Below are positions 1 to 5,332 of a DNA stretch of 8,408 nucleotides, one piece after another. The notes under the pieces were generated by a model. It saw only the letters and a list, made by a program, of their open reading frames with translations, made no database searches and was not told where the DNA came from. How positions within the stretch are numbered: position 1 is the stretch's first letter; each line of letters opens with the position of its first letter. The position numbers and the translations under genes were made by a program. The stretch comes from Alphaproteobacteria bacterium (lineage in GTDB: Bacteria; Pseudomonadota; Alphaproteobacteria; ATCC43930; CGMCC-115725), in NCBI GenBank assembly GCA_030039815.1, contig JASHUW010000572.1, positions 1 through 8,408 on the forward strand, read 5' to 3'.

Positions 1-309
1 CAACCGCGCTCCGTCGGTCAACAGGAAGCGATAGAACTGGCGGATCGCCGACAGTCGCCGCGCCACGGTGCGCGGCGCCAGCCGCCGCGTTCCAGCGGCG
101 GCGAGATAGTCGTGCAACGCCTCGGCATCGGCGTCGTCGAGCGCCAGGCCGCGCGCCGCGAGGAAACCGGATAGGTCGATCAGGTCGTTGCGGTAGGCGG
201 CGAGGGTCAGCCGCGCGGCGCCGCGCTCGGCCGCCAGCATTTCGAGAAACGCCTCGAGCCGCGGCGACGGCGCGGCTCCCGACGCTTGCTCATTTCGGGA
301 AGCGGGCAT
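1..309 (-). CDS. xerD: Tyrosine recombinase XerD, N-terminal part (cut by left window edge)
   Basis: This is the first 103 codons of a Xer-type site-specific recombinase, which with its partner XerC resolves chromosome dimers at dif near the septum. The visible part is the N-terminal SAM-like core-binding domain: residues about 16-50 read LEAFLEMLAAERGAARLTL then AYRNDLIDLSGFLAARG, and around residue 75-100 comes LAPRTVARRLSAIRQFYRFL, the typical helix before the catalytic domain. The catalytic R-H-R-Y residues lie beyond base 1 and cannot be judged. The ATG at 309-307 is chosen because an AAAAGG Shine-Dalgarno stands 8 bases upstream. The start overlaps the end of the small membrane gene by 20 bases, so the two are probably co-transcribed. 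XerD rather than XerC is inferred from the aroK-side location common in alphaproteobacteria; a XerC call is not excluded by this fragment. Confidence 0.88.
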   Translation of the reverse strand, partial: MPASRNEQASGAAPSPRLEAFLEMLAAERGAARLTLAAYRNDLIDLSGFLAARGLALDDADAEALHDYLAAAGTRRLAPRTVARRLSAIRQFYRFLLTDGARL

Positions 310-430
310 CCGGCAAAACCTTTTCGACCGCGACCCGCGGCACGTTGAGATGCCACGTGGCGAGAAAGAGACAGCCGCCCACCACGGACAGCAGCACCAC
401 CAGAACAAGGACCAGGGTCACCCTCGTCAT
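290..430 (-). CDS. Small single-pass membrane protein upstream of xerD
   Basis: This is a 46-residue protein with a short MTR start, one hydrophobic segment at about residues 4-25 (rich in V and L, ending VVGGCLFLATW), and a polar tail ending VEKVLPDARFPK. By charge it should sit in the inner membrane with the tail on the outer face. Small proteins of this shape, with a tail resembling VEKVIPDDRF, occur between aroK and xerD in other alphaproteobacteria from memory, and that conserved context is the main reason for calling it real. Its TGA lies 20 bases inside the xerD gene in another frame, suggesting translational coupling. No clear Shine-Dalgarno precedes the ATG; only a weak GGGTTCGGGC stretch is present. 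The function is unknown. The frame is open further upstream, but that extension covers the divergent promoter region and the aroK start and has no membrane-protein character. Confidence 0.75.
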   Translation of the reverse strand: MTRVTLVLVLVVLLSVVGGCLFLATWHLNVPRVAVEKVLPDARFPK

Positions 431-471
431 GCCCGAACCCGCGTTCCCCGCTCTCGCCAACACCCGAACCG

Positions 472-489
472 TTTCCGCGGAGGCGGAAA
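472..489. promoter_or_regulatory. Inverted repeat in the aroK / xerD divergent region
   Basis: A perfect 7-base inverted repeat, TTTCCGC - GGAG - GCGGAAA, lies in the 141-base gap between the divergent aroK and membrane-protein/xerD transcription units. It is not followed by a T-run on either strand, so a terminator is unlikely. An operator for a dimeric regulator, or a hairpin in a 5' leader, fits better. I could not pick out convincing -35/-10 hexamers for either direction here; the best -10-like string is TTTAGT at 494-499. Confidence 0.45.
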
Positions 490-534
490 ATGGTTTAGTA
501 CCCTGTGTTGGCGCGGCGAGAAACAGCCGCGAGG

Positions 535-548
535 CTTGTTGCGACAAG
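535..548. repeat. Short inverted repeat upstream of aroK
   Basis: CTTGT - TGCG - ACAAG is a perfect 5-base dyad 24 bases before the aroK ATG. It may be a regulator half-site pair or a leader hairpin close to the aroK ribosome binding site. The arms are short enough that chance cannot be excluded. Confidence 0.3.
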
Positions 549-571
549 AGGCCGACGAAGGGCGGCGCGTG

Positions 572-1189
572 ATGGACCTCCGAACCGAGCCGCAGGCAGC
601 AATAGCGCCGGCAAACGGCGCCGCTGGCGTGCCGTTGAAGCCGCGTCGCTCGATCGTGCTCGTCGGGTTGATGGGCGCCGGTAAAACCAAGATCGGTCGG
701 CGACTCGCGGCGCGGCTCGGCTTGCCGTTCTTCGATTCGGACGAGGAGATCGAGAGCGCCGCCGGCGAAACGATCGAGGAGATCTTCGCCAATCGCGGCG
801 AGGCGGTGTTTCGCGACGGCGAGCGGCGGGTCATCGCCCGGCTCCTTGCCGGGCCGGTGCACGTTCTTTCGACCGGCGGCGGCGCGTTCATGGACCCCGG
901 GACACGCCGGGTCATCGCAGCGCGCGGCGTCTCGGTGTGGCTGCGCGCCGACCTCGACGTGCTGTTCGCGCGCGTCTCGCGCCGCACCAACCGGCCGCTC
1001 CTGAAGACGCCCGACCCGCGCGCGGTGCTCGCCGAGCTGATCGACCGGCGCTACCCGATCTATGCCGAGGCCGACATCACGATCGACAGCGGCAACGGCC
1101 CGCCGGACGCCACCGCGAGCCGGGCAATCGCCGAGCTGACGCGCTGCGCGCGGACGCGACTGCCGCCGGCGGAGGCCTGCGAAGCATGA
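572..1189 (+). CDS. aroK: Shikimate kinase
   Basis: This 205-residue cytoplasmic enzyme phosphorylates the 3-hydroxyl of shikimate with ATP, the fifth step of chorismate synthesis. The P-loop GLMGAGKT is at residues 32-39. The shikimate-binding DSD is at 55-57, with FRDGE (R81) and TGGGA (101-105) following. The LID arginine lies in NRPLL (R141), and the adenine-side RRYPIYAEAD is at 159-168. A tail of about 30 residues before the core is slightly longer than in E. coli AroK but usual in alphaproteobacteria. The ATG at 572 is preferred because AAGGG stands just upstream and because the longer frame from 350 would cover the whole divergent promoter. The TGA overlaps the aroB ATG (ATGA), so the two are translated from one message. 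Confidence 0.97.
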   Translation: MDLRTEPQAAIAPANGAAGVPLKPRRSIVLVGLMGAGKTKIGRRLAARLGLPFFDSDEEIESAAGETIEEIFANRGEAVFRDGERRVIARLLAGPVHVLSTGGGAFMDPGTRRVIAARGVSVWLRADLDVLFARVSRRTNRPLLKTPDPRAVLAELIDRRYPIYAEADITIDSGNGPPDATASRAIAELTRCARTRLPPAEACEA

Positions 1190-2298
1190 ACGGCACGATT
1201 GAACGGCTGCGCGTCGAACTGGACGAGCGCGGTTACGACATCCTGGTCGGACCGGGTCTCATCGCTGCGGCCGGCGCGCACATCCTGCCGCTGATGCGCC
1301 GCAAGCAGGCCATTGTCGTCACCGACGACATCGTCGCGCGGGCGCATCTGCCGCCGCTCGTCGCGAGCCTCGACGCGGCGGGAATCGCATATCACGAGAT
1401 TATCCTACCGCCAGGCGAAGGCACCAAGGACCTCGCGCATTTCGGCCGGCTCGTCGACGACGTGCTGGCCTGCAACATCGAGCGCGGCACCATGCTGATC
1501 GCGCTCGGCGGCGGGGTGGTCGGCGACATTTGCGGCTTTGCCGCGGCGACGCTGCTGCGCGGCATTGATTTCGTCCAGATCCCGACGACATTGCTGGCGC
1601 AGGTCGACAGCTCGGTCGGCGGCAAGACCGCGATCAACACCGCGGCCGGGAAGAATCTGCTGGGCGCGTTCTATCAGCCGCGGCTGGTCCTTGCCGACAG
1701 CGGCGCGCTCGCCACCTTGCCGCGTCGCGAGCTGCTCGCGGGTTATGCCGAGACCGTCAAATACGGCCTCATCGCCGATGCCGGGTTTTTCGACTGGCTC
1801 GATGCCGAGGGCGGCAAGGTCTGCGACCTCGACCCTGCCTCGGTCAACCGCGCGGTCATCACCAGCTGCCGGATGAAAGCGGAGATCGTCGCCGAGGACG
1901 AGCGCGAGACTGGCGACGCCCGCGCGCTGCTCAATTTCGGCCACACGTTCGGCCACGCGCTCGAAGCCGAAACCGGGTTCGGCGATACGCTGCTGCACGG
2001 CGAGGCGGTTGCGCTCGGCATGGTGCTGGCGTTCGACTTCGCAGTGCGCCAGGGCATCTGCACCGGGCAGGACGCGACCCGCGTGCGCCGTCATCTCGCG
2101 GCGATGGGGCTGCCAACCGAGCTCGGCGCGCTCGGCCTCGCCGGAAAGCCGGACGCGCTGCTCAAGCATATGGGCAAGGACAAGAAGGTGCGCGACGGCC
2201 GCATCACGCTGATCCTGCCGCGGCGGATCGGCGACGCCTACGTGGCGCGCGACGCCTCGTCCGAGAACTTGCGAGAGTTTCTCGCGGGAGCGGCGTAA
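1186..2298 (+). CDS. aroB: 3-dehydroquinate synthase
   Basis: This 370-residue enzyme converts DAHP to 3-dehydroquinate, the second step of the shikimate pathway, using NAD+ and a divalent metal (Zn or Co). Diagnostic segments are the nucleotide-binding GGGVVGD (108-114), then PTTLLAQVDSSVGGKT (133-148), GYAETVKYG (186-194) and NFGHTFGHALE (250-260). The metal ligands are expected to be E189, H253 and H271 (in LHGEAVALGM). The late MGKDKK (329-334) is also typical. The full length matches the family. The ATG overlaps the aroK stop, and GGAGG at 1171-1175 lies 10 bases upstream inside aroK. A longer frame from 937 is only an open extension through aroK. No terminator hairpin with a T-run follows the stop. 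Confidence 0.98.
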   Translation: MNGTIERLRVELDERGYDILVGPGLIAAAGAHILPLMRRKQAIVVTDDIVARAHLPPLVASLDAAGIAYHEIILPPGEGTKDLAHFGRLVDDVLACNIERGTMLIALGGGVVGDICGFAAATLLRGIDFVQIPTTLLAQVDSSVGGKTAINTAAGKNLLGAFYQPRLVLADSGALATLPRRELLAGYAETVKYGLIADAGFFDWLDAEGGKVCDLDPASVNRAVITSCRMKAEIVAEDERETGDARALLNFGHTFGHALEAETGFGDTLLHGEAVALGMVLAFDFAVRQGICTGQDATRVRRHLAAMGLPTELGALGLAGKPDALLKHMGKDKKVRDGRITLILPRRIGDAYVARDASSENLREFLAGAA

Positions 2299-2313
2299 CC
2301 CAGGAGGTGGCTC

Positions 2314-2355
2314 ATGATTGCTCCGCCGCACCGCAGCAGCGACAAAACGGCGTAG
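2314..2355 (+). other. 13-codon open frame with strong Shine-Dalgarno after aroB
   Basis: Three bases after the aroB TAA comes AGGAGG (2302-2307), a 6-base spacer, then ATG and 12 further codons (MIAPPHRSSDKTA) ending TAG at 2353-2355. The ribosome binding site is the best match to the anti-Shine-Dalgarno anywhere in the window, yet the peptide is too short to recognise. It may be the surviving start of a third gene of the aro operon, cut away when the RHH gene arrived or the region was rearranged. It may instead be a genuine mini-peptide, or chance. Expression cannot be judged from sequence. Confidence 0.35.
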
Positions 2356-2361
2356 CGCGCC

Positions 2362-2664
2362 TCACATTCGCCGCGCGGCGACCTCGGGCCGGTCGATCAT
2401 CCCCAAGGCGCGGCGATAGAAATCGACGATATAGACGCGAATCGCCGCTGTCAGTCCGGGCGTGCCGCGGTTGCGCTCGATCTCGGTGACGAGGTCGTTG
2501 ACGCTCATCCCGCGGCGGCGCGCGATGTCCTGCAGCCCGTCCCACATCGAGGCTTCGAGCCGCACACTTGTCCGCCGCCCATTGACGATGACGTTGTGCA
2601 GCGCCAGCGATGAGAGGAGCGGTTTGTCCGATTGCGCCGACCGCCGCGACGATGCCAGTGCCAT
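2362..2664 (-). CDS. Ribbon-helix-helix domain protein (RHH_4-like)
   Basis: This is a 100-residue protein with a predicted ribbon-helix-helix fold: the strand GRRTSVRLE (29-37), first helix about 38-50 (ASMWDGLQDIARR), turn RGMS, second helix about 54-66 (VNDLVTEIERNRG), then TAAIRVYIVDFYRRAL (72-87). This pattern matches the small alphaproteobacterial family annotated as RHH_4 or 'ribbon-helix-helix domain-containing protein', dimeric and presumed DNA-binding, with no established target known to me. It is convergent with aroB and tandem with bolA but separated from it by 77 bases. No Shine-Dalgarno precedes the ATG at 2664-2662; a promoter-like pair places transcription start on the ATG itself. 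No other in-frame start occurs before the domain, so the start is fairly secure. It is not beside an obvious toxin gene, so an antitoxin role is unsupported. Confidence 0.82.
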   Translation of the reverse strand: MALASSRRSAQSDKPLLSSLALHNVIVNGRRTSVRLEASMWDGLQDIARRRGMSVNDLVTEIERNRGTPGLTAAIRVYIVDFYRRALGMIDRPEVAARRM

Positions 2665-2670
2665 GTCGCA

Positions 2671-2698
2671 AGTGTAGTCAGCGGCTGGCCGGTTGCAA
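2671..2698 (-). promoter_or_regulatory. Candidate promoter of the RHH gene (possibly leaderless)
   Basis: Read on the minus strand, TTGCAA (2698-2693) and TACACT (2676-2671) are separated by 16 bases, with 4 of 6 matches to consensus in each hexamer. Six bases follow before the ATG, which would put +1 at the A of the start codon. The absence of a Shine-Dalgarno agrees with a leaderless message. The hexamers are imperfect, so this is a candidate only. Confidence 0.45.
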
Positions 2699-2724
2699 TA
2701 ATTACGTGTGCGTCATCGAAAGAT

Positions 2725-2740
2725 ACATATAGTAGTATGT
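2725..2740. repeat. AT-rich inverted repeat after bolA
   Basis: ACATA - TAGTAG - TATGT directly follows the bolA stop codon. It belongs to an AT-rich patch (about 2697-2743) that stands out from the GC-rich surroundings. With 5-base A/T arms it would be a weak RNA hairpin, and no T-run follows on the minus strand, so a classic terminator is doubtful. A protein-binding dyad upstream of the RHH gene is an alternative. Confidence 0.3.
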
Positions 2741-3016
2741 CTATGCCCGCTCCTCACCCGGCGCCAGCGTGGTCAGCGCCAGCGCATGCACGCCGCCTTT
2801 CAGCTCGGCGGCAAGGGTCTCGTAGACCAACCGCTGCCGGGCGATCCGGTTCATCCCGGTGAATGCGGCGGACACCACCGTTACGGTGAAATGGGTTTCG
2901 CCGCCGGGTCGCGCGCCGGCATGCCCGGCGTGGCGCGCCGAATCATCGACGATCTCGAGGCGGGTCGGGGCAAATCGCTCGGTTAGCTTTTTGGCCATCG
3001 TCTCGGCGACGGTCAT
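2741..3016 (-). CDS. bolA: BolA family protein
   Basis: This is a 91-residue BolA-like protein. The family works with monothiol glutaredoxins (Grx4/GrxD type) in Fe-S cluster handling and, in some bacteria, in stress and morphology control. The family signature is plain: DDSARHAGHAGARPGGETHF spans residues 24-43, MNRIARQRLVYETLAAEL (55-72) is the helix-turn-helix-like part, and GVHALALTT (75-83) carries the conserved C-terminal histidine H77, a likely cluster ligand. The protein contains no cysteine, so any second ligand from BolA would be a histidine. The ATG at 3016-3014 is supported by GGGAGG 7 bases upstream; the longer open frame upstream runs through the nucleotidase gene. The start overlaps the upstream stop (ATGA). 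It is the last gene of the operon. Confidence 0.93.
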   Translation of the reverse strand: MTVAETMAKKLTERFAPTRLEIVDDSARHAGHAGARPGGETHFTVTVVSAAFTGMNRIARQRLVYETLAAELKGGVHALALTTLAPGEERA

Positions 3017-3717
3017 CGGCTCGCCTCCCGCTCCATCCCGCCCGCGGCGGACAGAAACCCCGCAAGGTCCTCGACGACGTAGTTGATGTGGTCCGCGTCC
3101 GAACCAATCGCCGCCCAATCGACATTGGTTCTGACCCAAGCCGTGGTCATGCCGAGCGCCGCGGCGGGGACGAGGTTCTTCGCCATGTCCTCGACCATCA
3201 GCGCGCCCTGCGGCCTGACCCCGAAACGCTCGACGAAGACGCGCAACGGCGCGATCGCCGGCTTTGGCGAGAACTCCGACGCGACGATATCGAAAATATC
3301 GTTGAAATAATGACTTATGCCGAGATGCTTGAGCAGATTCTCAGCATGCGGCACCGAACCGTTGGTGTAGATAAGCTTGCGGCCGGAGAGCCCGTCGAGC
3401 GCCGCGACCAGCTCCGGATTGGCCGGAACGCAGGACAGATCGACATCGTGCACGAAGGCCATGAACGCGTGCGGGTCGATGCGATGCACCGCCATCAGCC
3501 CATGCATCGTCGTGCCGTGTTCGCGGAAATACTGAGCGCGCAGCGCCTTGGCCTCGTCCAGCGACACGTCGAGCAGCCGGCAGATGTATTCATTCATCCG
3601 CTCCTGGACGAGCGGGAAAAGACCGCACGAAGCGGGATACAGCGTATTGTCGAGGTCGAAGACCCAGGTCTCCACCGCGCCCAGCGGGCAGCCCTGGCGA
3701 CGCAGCGTGTAGGCCAT
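3013..3717 (-). CDS. HAD-superfamily pyrimidine 5'-nucleotidase
   Basis: This 234-residue soluble HAD phosphatase resembles the pyrimidine 5'-nucleotidase/Sdt1 subgroup, which removes phosphate from UMP/CMP-type nucleotides. All HAD motifs are present: motif I FDLDNTLY with nucleophile D21 and acid/base D23, motif II IYTNGS with T118, motif III lysine K152 in SPKP, and motif IV VEDMAKNL with E176-D177. The helical cap lies about residues 30-100 and contains HGTTMHGLM. The reading frame is complete. It starts one base after the argB stop (TGA-G-ATG) and ends overlapping bolA by four bases, so all three should be translated in step. The argB-nucleotidase order is common in alphaproteobacteria. 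The exact substrate is inferred from family resemblance. Confidence 0.87.
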   Translation of the reverse strand: MAYTLRRQGCPLGAVETWVFDLDNTLYPASCGLFPLVQERMNEYICRLLDVSLDEAKALRAQYFREHGTTMHGLMAVHRIDPHAFMAFVHDVDLSCVPANPELVAALDGLSGRKLIYTNGSVPHAENLLKHLGISHYFNDIFDIVASEFSPKPAIAPLRVFVERFGVRPQGALMVEDMAKNLVPAAALGMTTAWVRTNVDWAAIGSDADHINYVVEDLAGFLSAAGGMEREASR

Positions 3718-3718
3718 C

Positions 3719-4591
3719 TCAGCCGCCCCGGATCAGCGTGCCCGCGCCTTCGGTGAAGAGCTCGAGGAGGATCGCGTGCGGCACGCGGCCATCGACAATG
3801 ACCGCGGCCTCGGCGCCACCGGACACCGCTTCGAGGCAGGTTTCGACCTTGGGGATCATGCCGCCGGAGATCGTGCCGTCGGCAATCAGCCGACGCGCCT
3901 CGGCGGCGCTCAGTTCGGGGATCAGCTTCTTGTCGGCGTCGAGCACACCCGGCACATCGGTCAGCAACAGGAAGCGCGACGCCTTGGCCGCGGCCGCGAC
4001 CGCGCCGGCGACGGTGTCGGCGTTGATGTTGTAGCTCTCGCCGCTGTCGCCGACGCCAATCGGCGCGATGACCGGAATCATCCGCGCTTGGCGAAACCCG
4101 TCGAGCACATCGACATCGACGCGTTCCGGCTCGCCGACAAACCCCAGCTCGCCGTTGCGGGTCAGCTTGCGCGCCCGCAGGAAGTTGCCGTCGCCGCCGG
4201 TGAGCCCGATCGCGCACCCGCCGGCACCGTTGATCGCGGTGACGAGATGGCTGTTGATGGTGCCGACCAGCACCATCTCGACGACCTGCATGGTCTCGGC
4301 GTCGGTGACCCGCAACCCATTGACGAAATTGCTTTTGATGCCGAGCCGGTCGAGCATGCTGTTGATCTGCGGCCCACCGCCGTGAACGACGATCGGGTGC
4401 ATGCCAAGGCGATGCAGCAGCACGATGTCGCTCGCGAAGGTTTCACCGCCGGCGCCCATCGCGTGGCCGCCATATTTCACGACGACCGTCTTGCCGGAGT
4501 ATTGCGCAAGATAGGGGGCGGCCCCGGCCAGCACCGAGGCAATGACGCTGGGTTCGGCGGCAGCCGCCGGTTCGGACGACAGGTCGTTCAT
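3719..4591 (-). CDS. argB: Acetylglutamate kinase
   Basis: This 290-residue enzyme phosphorylates N-acetyl-L-glutamate with ATP, the second step of arginine synthesis. Motifs in order: VVKYGGHAM (37-45, with the phosphate-binding K39), VVHGGGPQI (68-76), NGLRVTD (91-97), SYNINAD (186-192), TDVPGV (211-216) and ISGGMIPK (241-248). An extra N-terminal helix (about residues 14-30, PSVIASVLAGAAPYLAQ) and the C-terminal EGAGTLI (281-287) resemble the features of arginine-inhibited, hexameric acetylglutamate kinases, so feedback control by arginine is inferred. No good Shine-Dalgarno precedes the ATG at 4591-4589, but no better start exists upstream of the conserved core. It follows engB by 12 bases. 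Confidence 0.97.
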   Translation of the reverse strand: MNDLSSEPAAAAEPSVIASVLAGAAPYLAQYSGKTVVVKYGGHAMGAGGETFASDIVLLHRLGMHPIVVHGGGPQINSMLDRLGIKSNFVNGLRVTDAETMQVVEMVLVGTINSHLVTAINGAGGCAIGLTGGDGNFLRARKLTRNGELGFVGEPERVDVDVLDGFRQARMIPVIAPIGVGDSGESYNINADTVAGAVAAAAKASRFLLLTDVPGVLDADKKLIPELSAAEARRLIADGTISGGMIPKVETCLEAVSGGAEAAVIVDGRVPHAILLELFTEGAGTLIRGG

Positions 4592-4603
4592 GGCGGGCGC
4601 ACT

Positions 4604-5332
4604 CTAACGTGGCGACGGGGGCGGCGCCACCTCGGCAAGACCCGCCAGGGTGGCGCGCAATGCCGCGATGCCGCGACGCCGCTCGGCGCTGGTGAGGTGG
4701 ATTTCCGGGTGTGCGGCGCGGCGGCGTTTCAGCTCGGCGGACACGGATCGCGCGACTTCGCCGAGGGCGGCCGGCTTCACTTCGTCGGTCTTGGTCAGCA
4801 CCACCTGGTAGCTCAACGCGGCATTGTCGCACAACGCCAAGATCGGCCGGTCGGTGTCGGTGATGCCGCGTCGCGAATCGATGAGTAGGCAGGCACGGCG
4901 CAGGCTCGCGCGGCTCGTCAGATAGTGCTCGACGAGCGCGGTCCAGGTCTTGACCGCCGCTTTCGACGCGGCGGCGAACCCGTAGCCCGGCAGATCCACG
5001 AGCATCAGCCGGCCGCCCAACTCGAAGAAGTTGATCTGCTGCGTCCGCCCCGGCGTGCGCGAGGTGCGCGCCAGCATGCGCCGGCCGGTCAGCGCGTTGA
5101 CGAGGCTCGACTTGCCGACATTGGAGCGCCCGATAAACGCAATTTCTGGCAGCGTCTCCGGCGGCAGCGCCGCCGCGCTGCCGACCCCGGCGACAAAGCG
5201 ACATTCCTTGGCGAAGAGGAGACGCCCGGCCTCGACCGCCTCGGCATCAAACGCGCGCGCCGGATAGACGTCGTCGATGATGTCCCTTGGCGCGGCCGCT
5301 AGACCGCACCCCGCTTGTGCATGATCGCCCAT
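4604..5332 (-). CDS. engB: Ribosome-biogenesis GTP-binding protein EngB/YsxC
   Basis: This 242-residue TRAFAC-class GTPase of the EngB/YihA/YsxC family is needed for late assembly of the 50S subunit in bacteria studied so far. G1 is GRSNVGKSS (68-76), the G2 region TPGRTQ (93-98), G3 DLPGYGFA (113-120), G4 TKTD (180-183), and the G5 region TSAERRRG (214-221). The upstream LLFAKECRFVAG (38-49) is typical of the family N-terminus. The chosen ATG (5332-5330) lies inside the end of yidC, giving a 34-base overlap in another frame. A GTG at 5362 would add 10 residues. No ATG, GTG or TTG exists between the yidC stop and the conserved core, so some overlap is unavoidable. Neither start has a strong Shine-Dalgarno, so translation by coupling to yidC is likely. 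Confidence 0.95.
   Translation of the reverse strand: MGDHAQAGCGLAAAPRDIIDDVYPARAFDAEAVEAGRLLFAKECRFVAGVGSAAALPPETLPEIAFIGRSNVGKSSLVNALTGRRMLARTSRTPGRTQQINFFELGGRLMLVDLPGYGFAAASKAAVKTWTALVEHYLTSRASLRRACLLIDSRRGITDTDRPILALCDNAALSYQVVLTKTDEVKPAALGEVARSVSAELKRRRAAHPEIHLTSAERRRGIAALRATLAGLAEVAPPPSPR

Noticed and set aside
472..489. The aroK-region inverted repeat as an intrinsic terminator
   Set aside because: No T-run follows the stem on either strand, and the place is between divergent gene starts, where a terminator is not expected.
350..571. N-terminal extension of aroK
   Set aside because: It would run through the small membrane gene and the divergent control region. The extra residues are unlike shikimate kinase, and the ATG at 572 has a ribosome binding site.
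1405..2331. 308-codon minus-strand open frame antisense to aroB
   Set aside because: Full overlap with aroB, no recognisable domain, arginine- and glutamine-rich shadow composition.
2362..2664. RHH gene as an antitoxin of a toxin-antitoxin pair
   Set aside because: The neighbours are aroB and bolA; no toxin-like partner is adjacent, and the sequence resembles the RHH_4 family rather than known antitoxins.
3776..4888. 370-codon plus-strand open frame antisense to argB and engB
   Set aside because: It spans the junction of two well-supported minus-strand genes and shows no motif. It is a GC-rich shadow frame.
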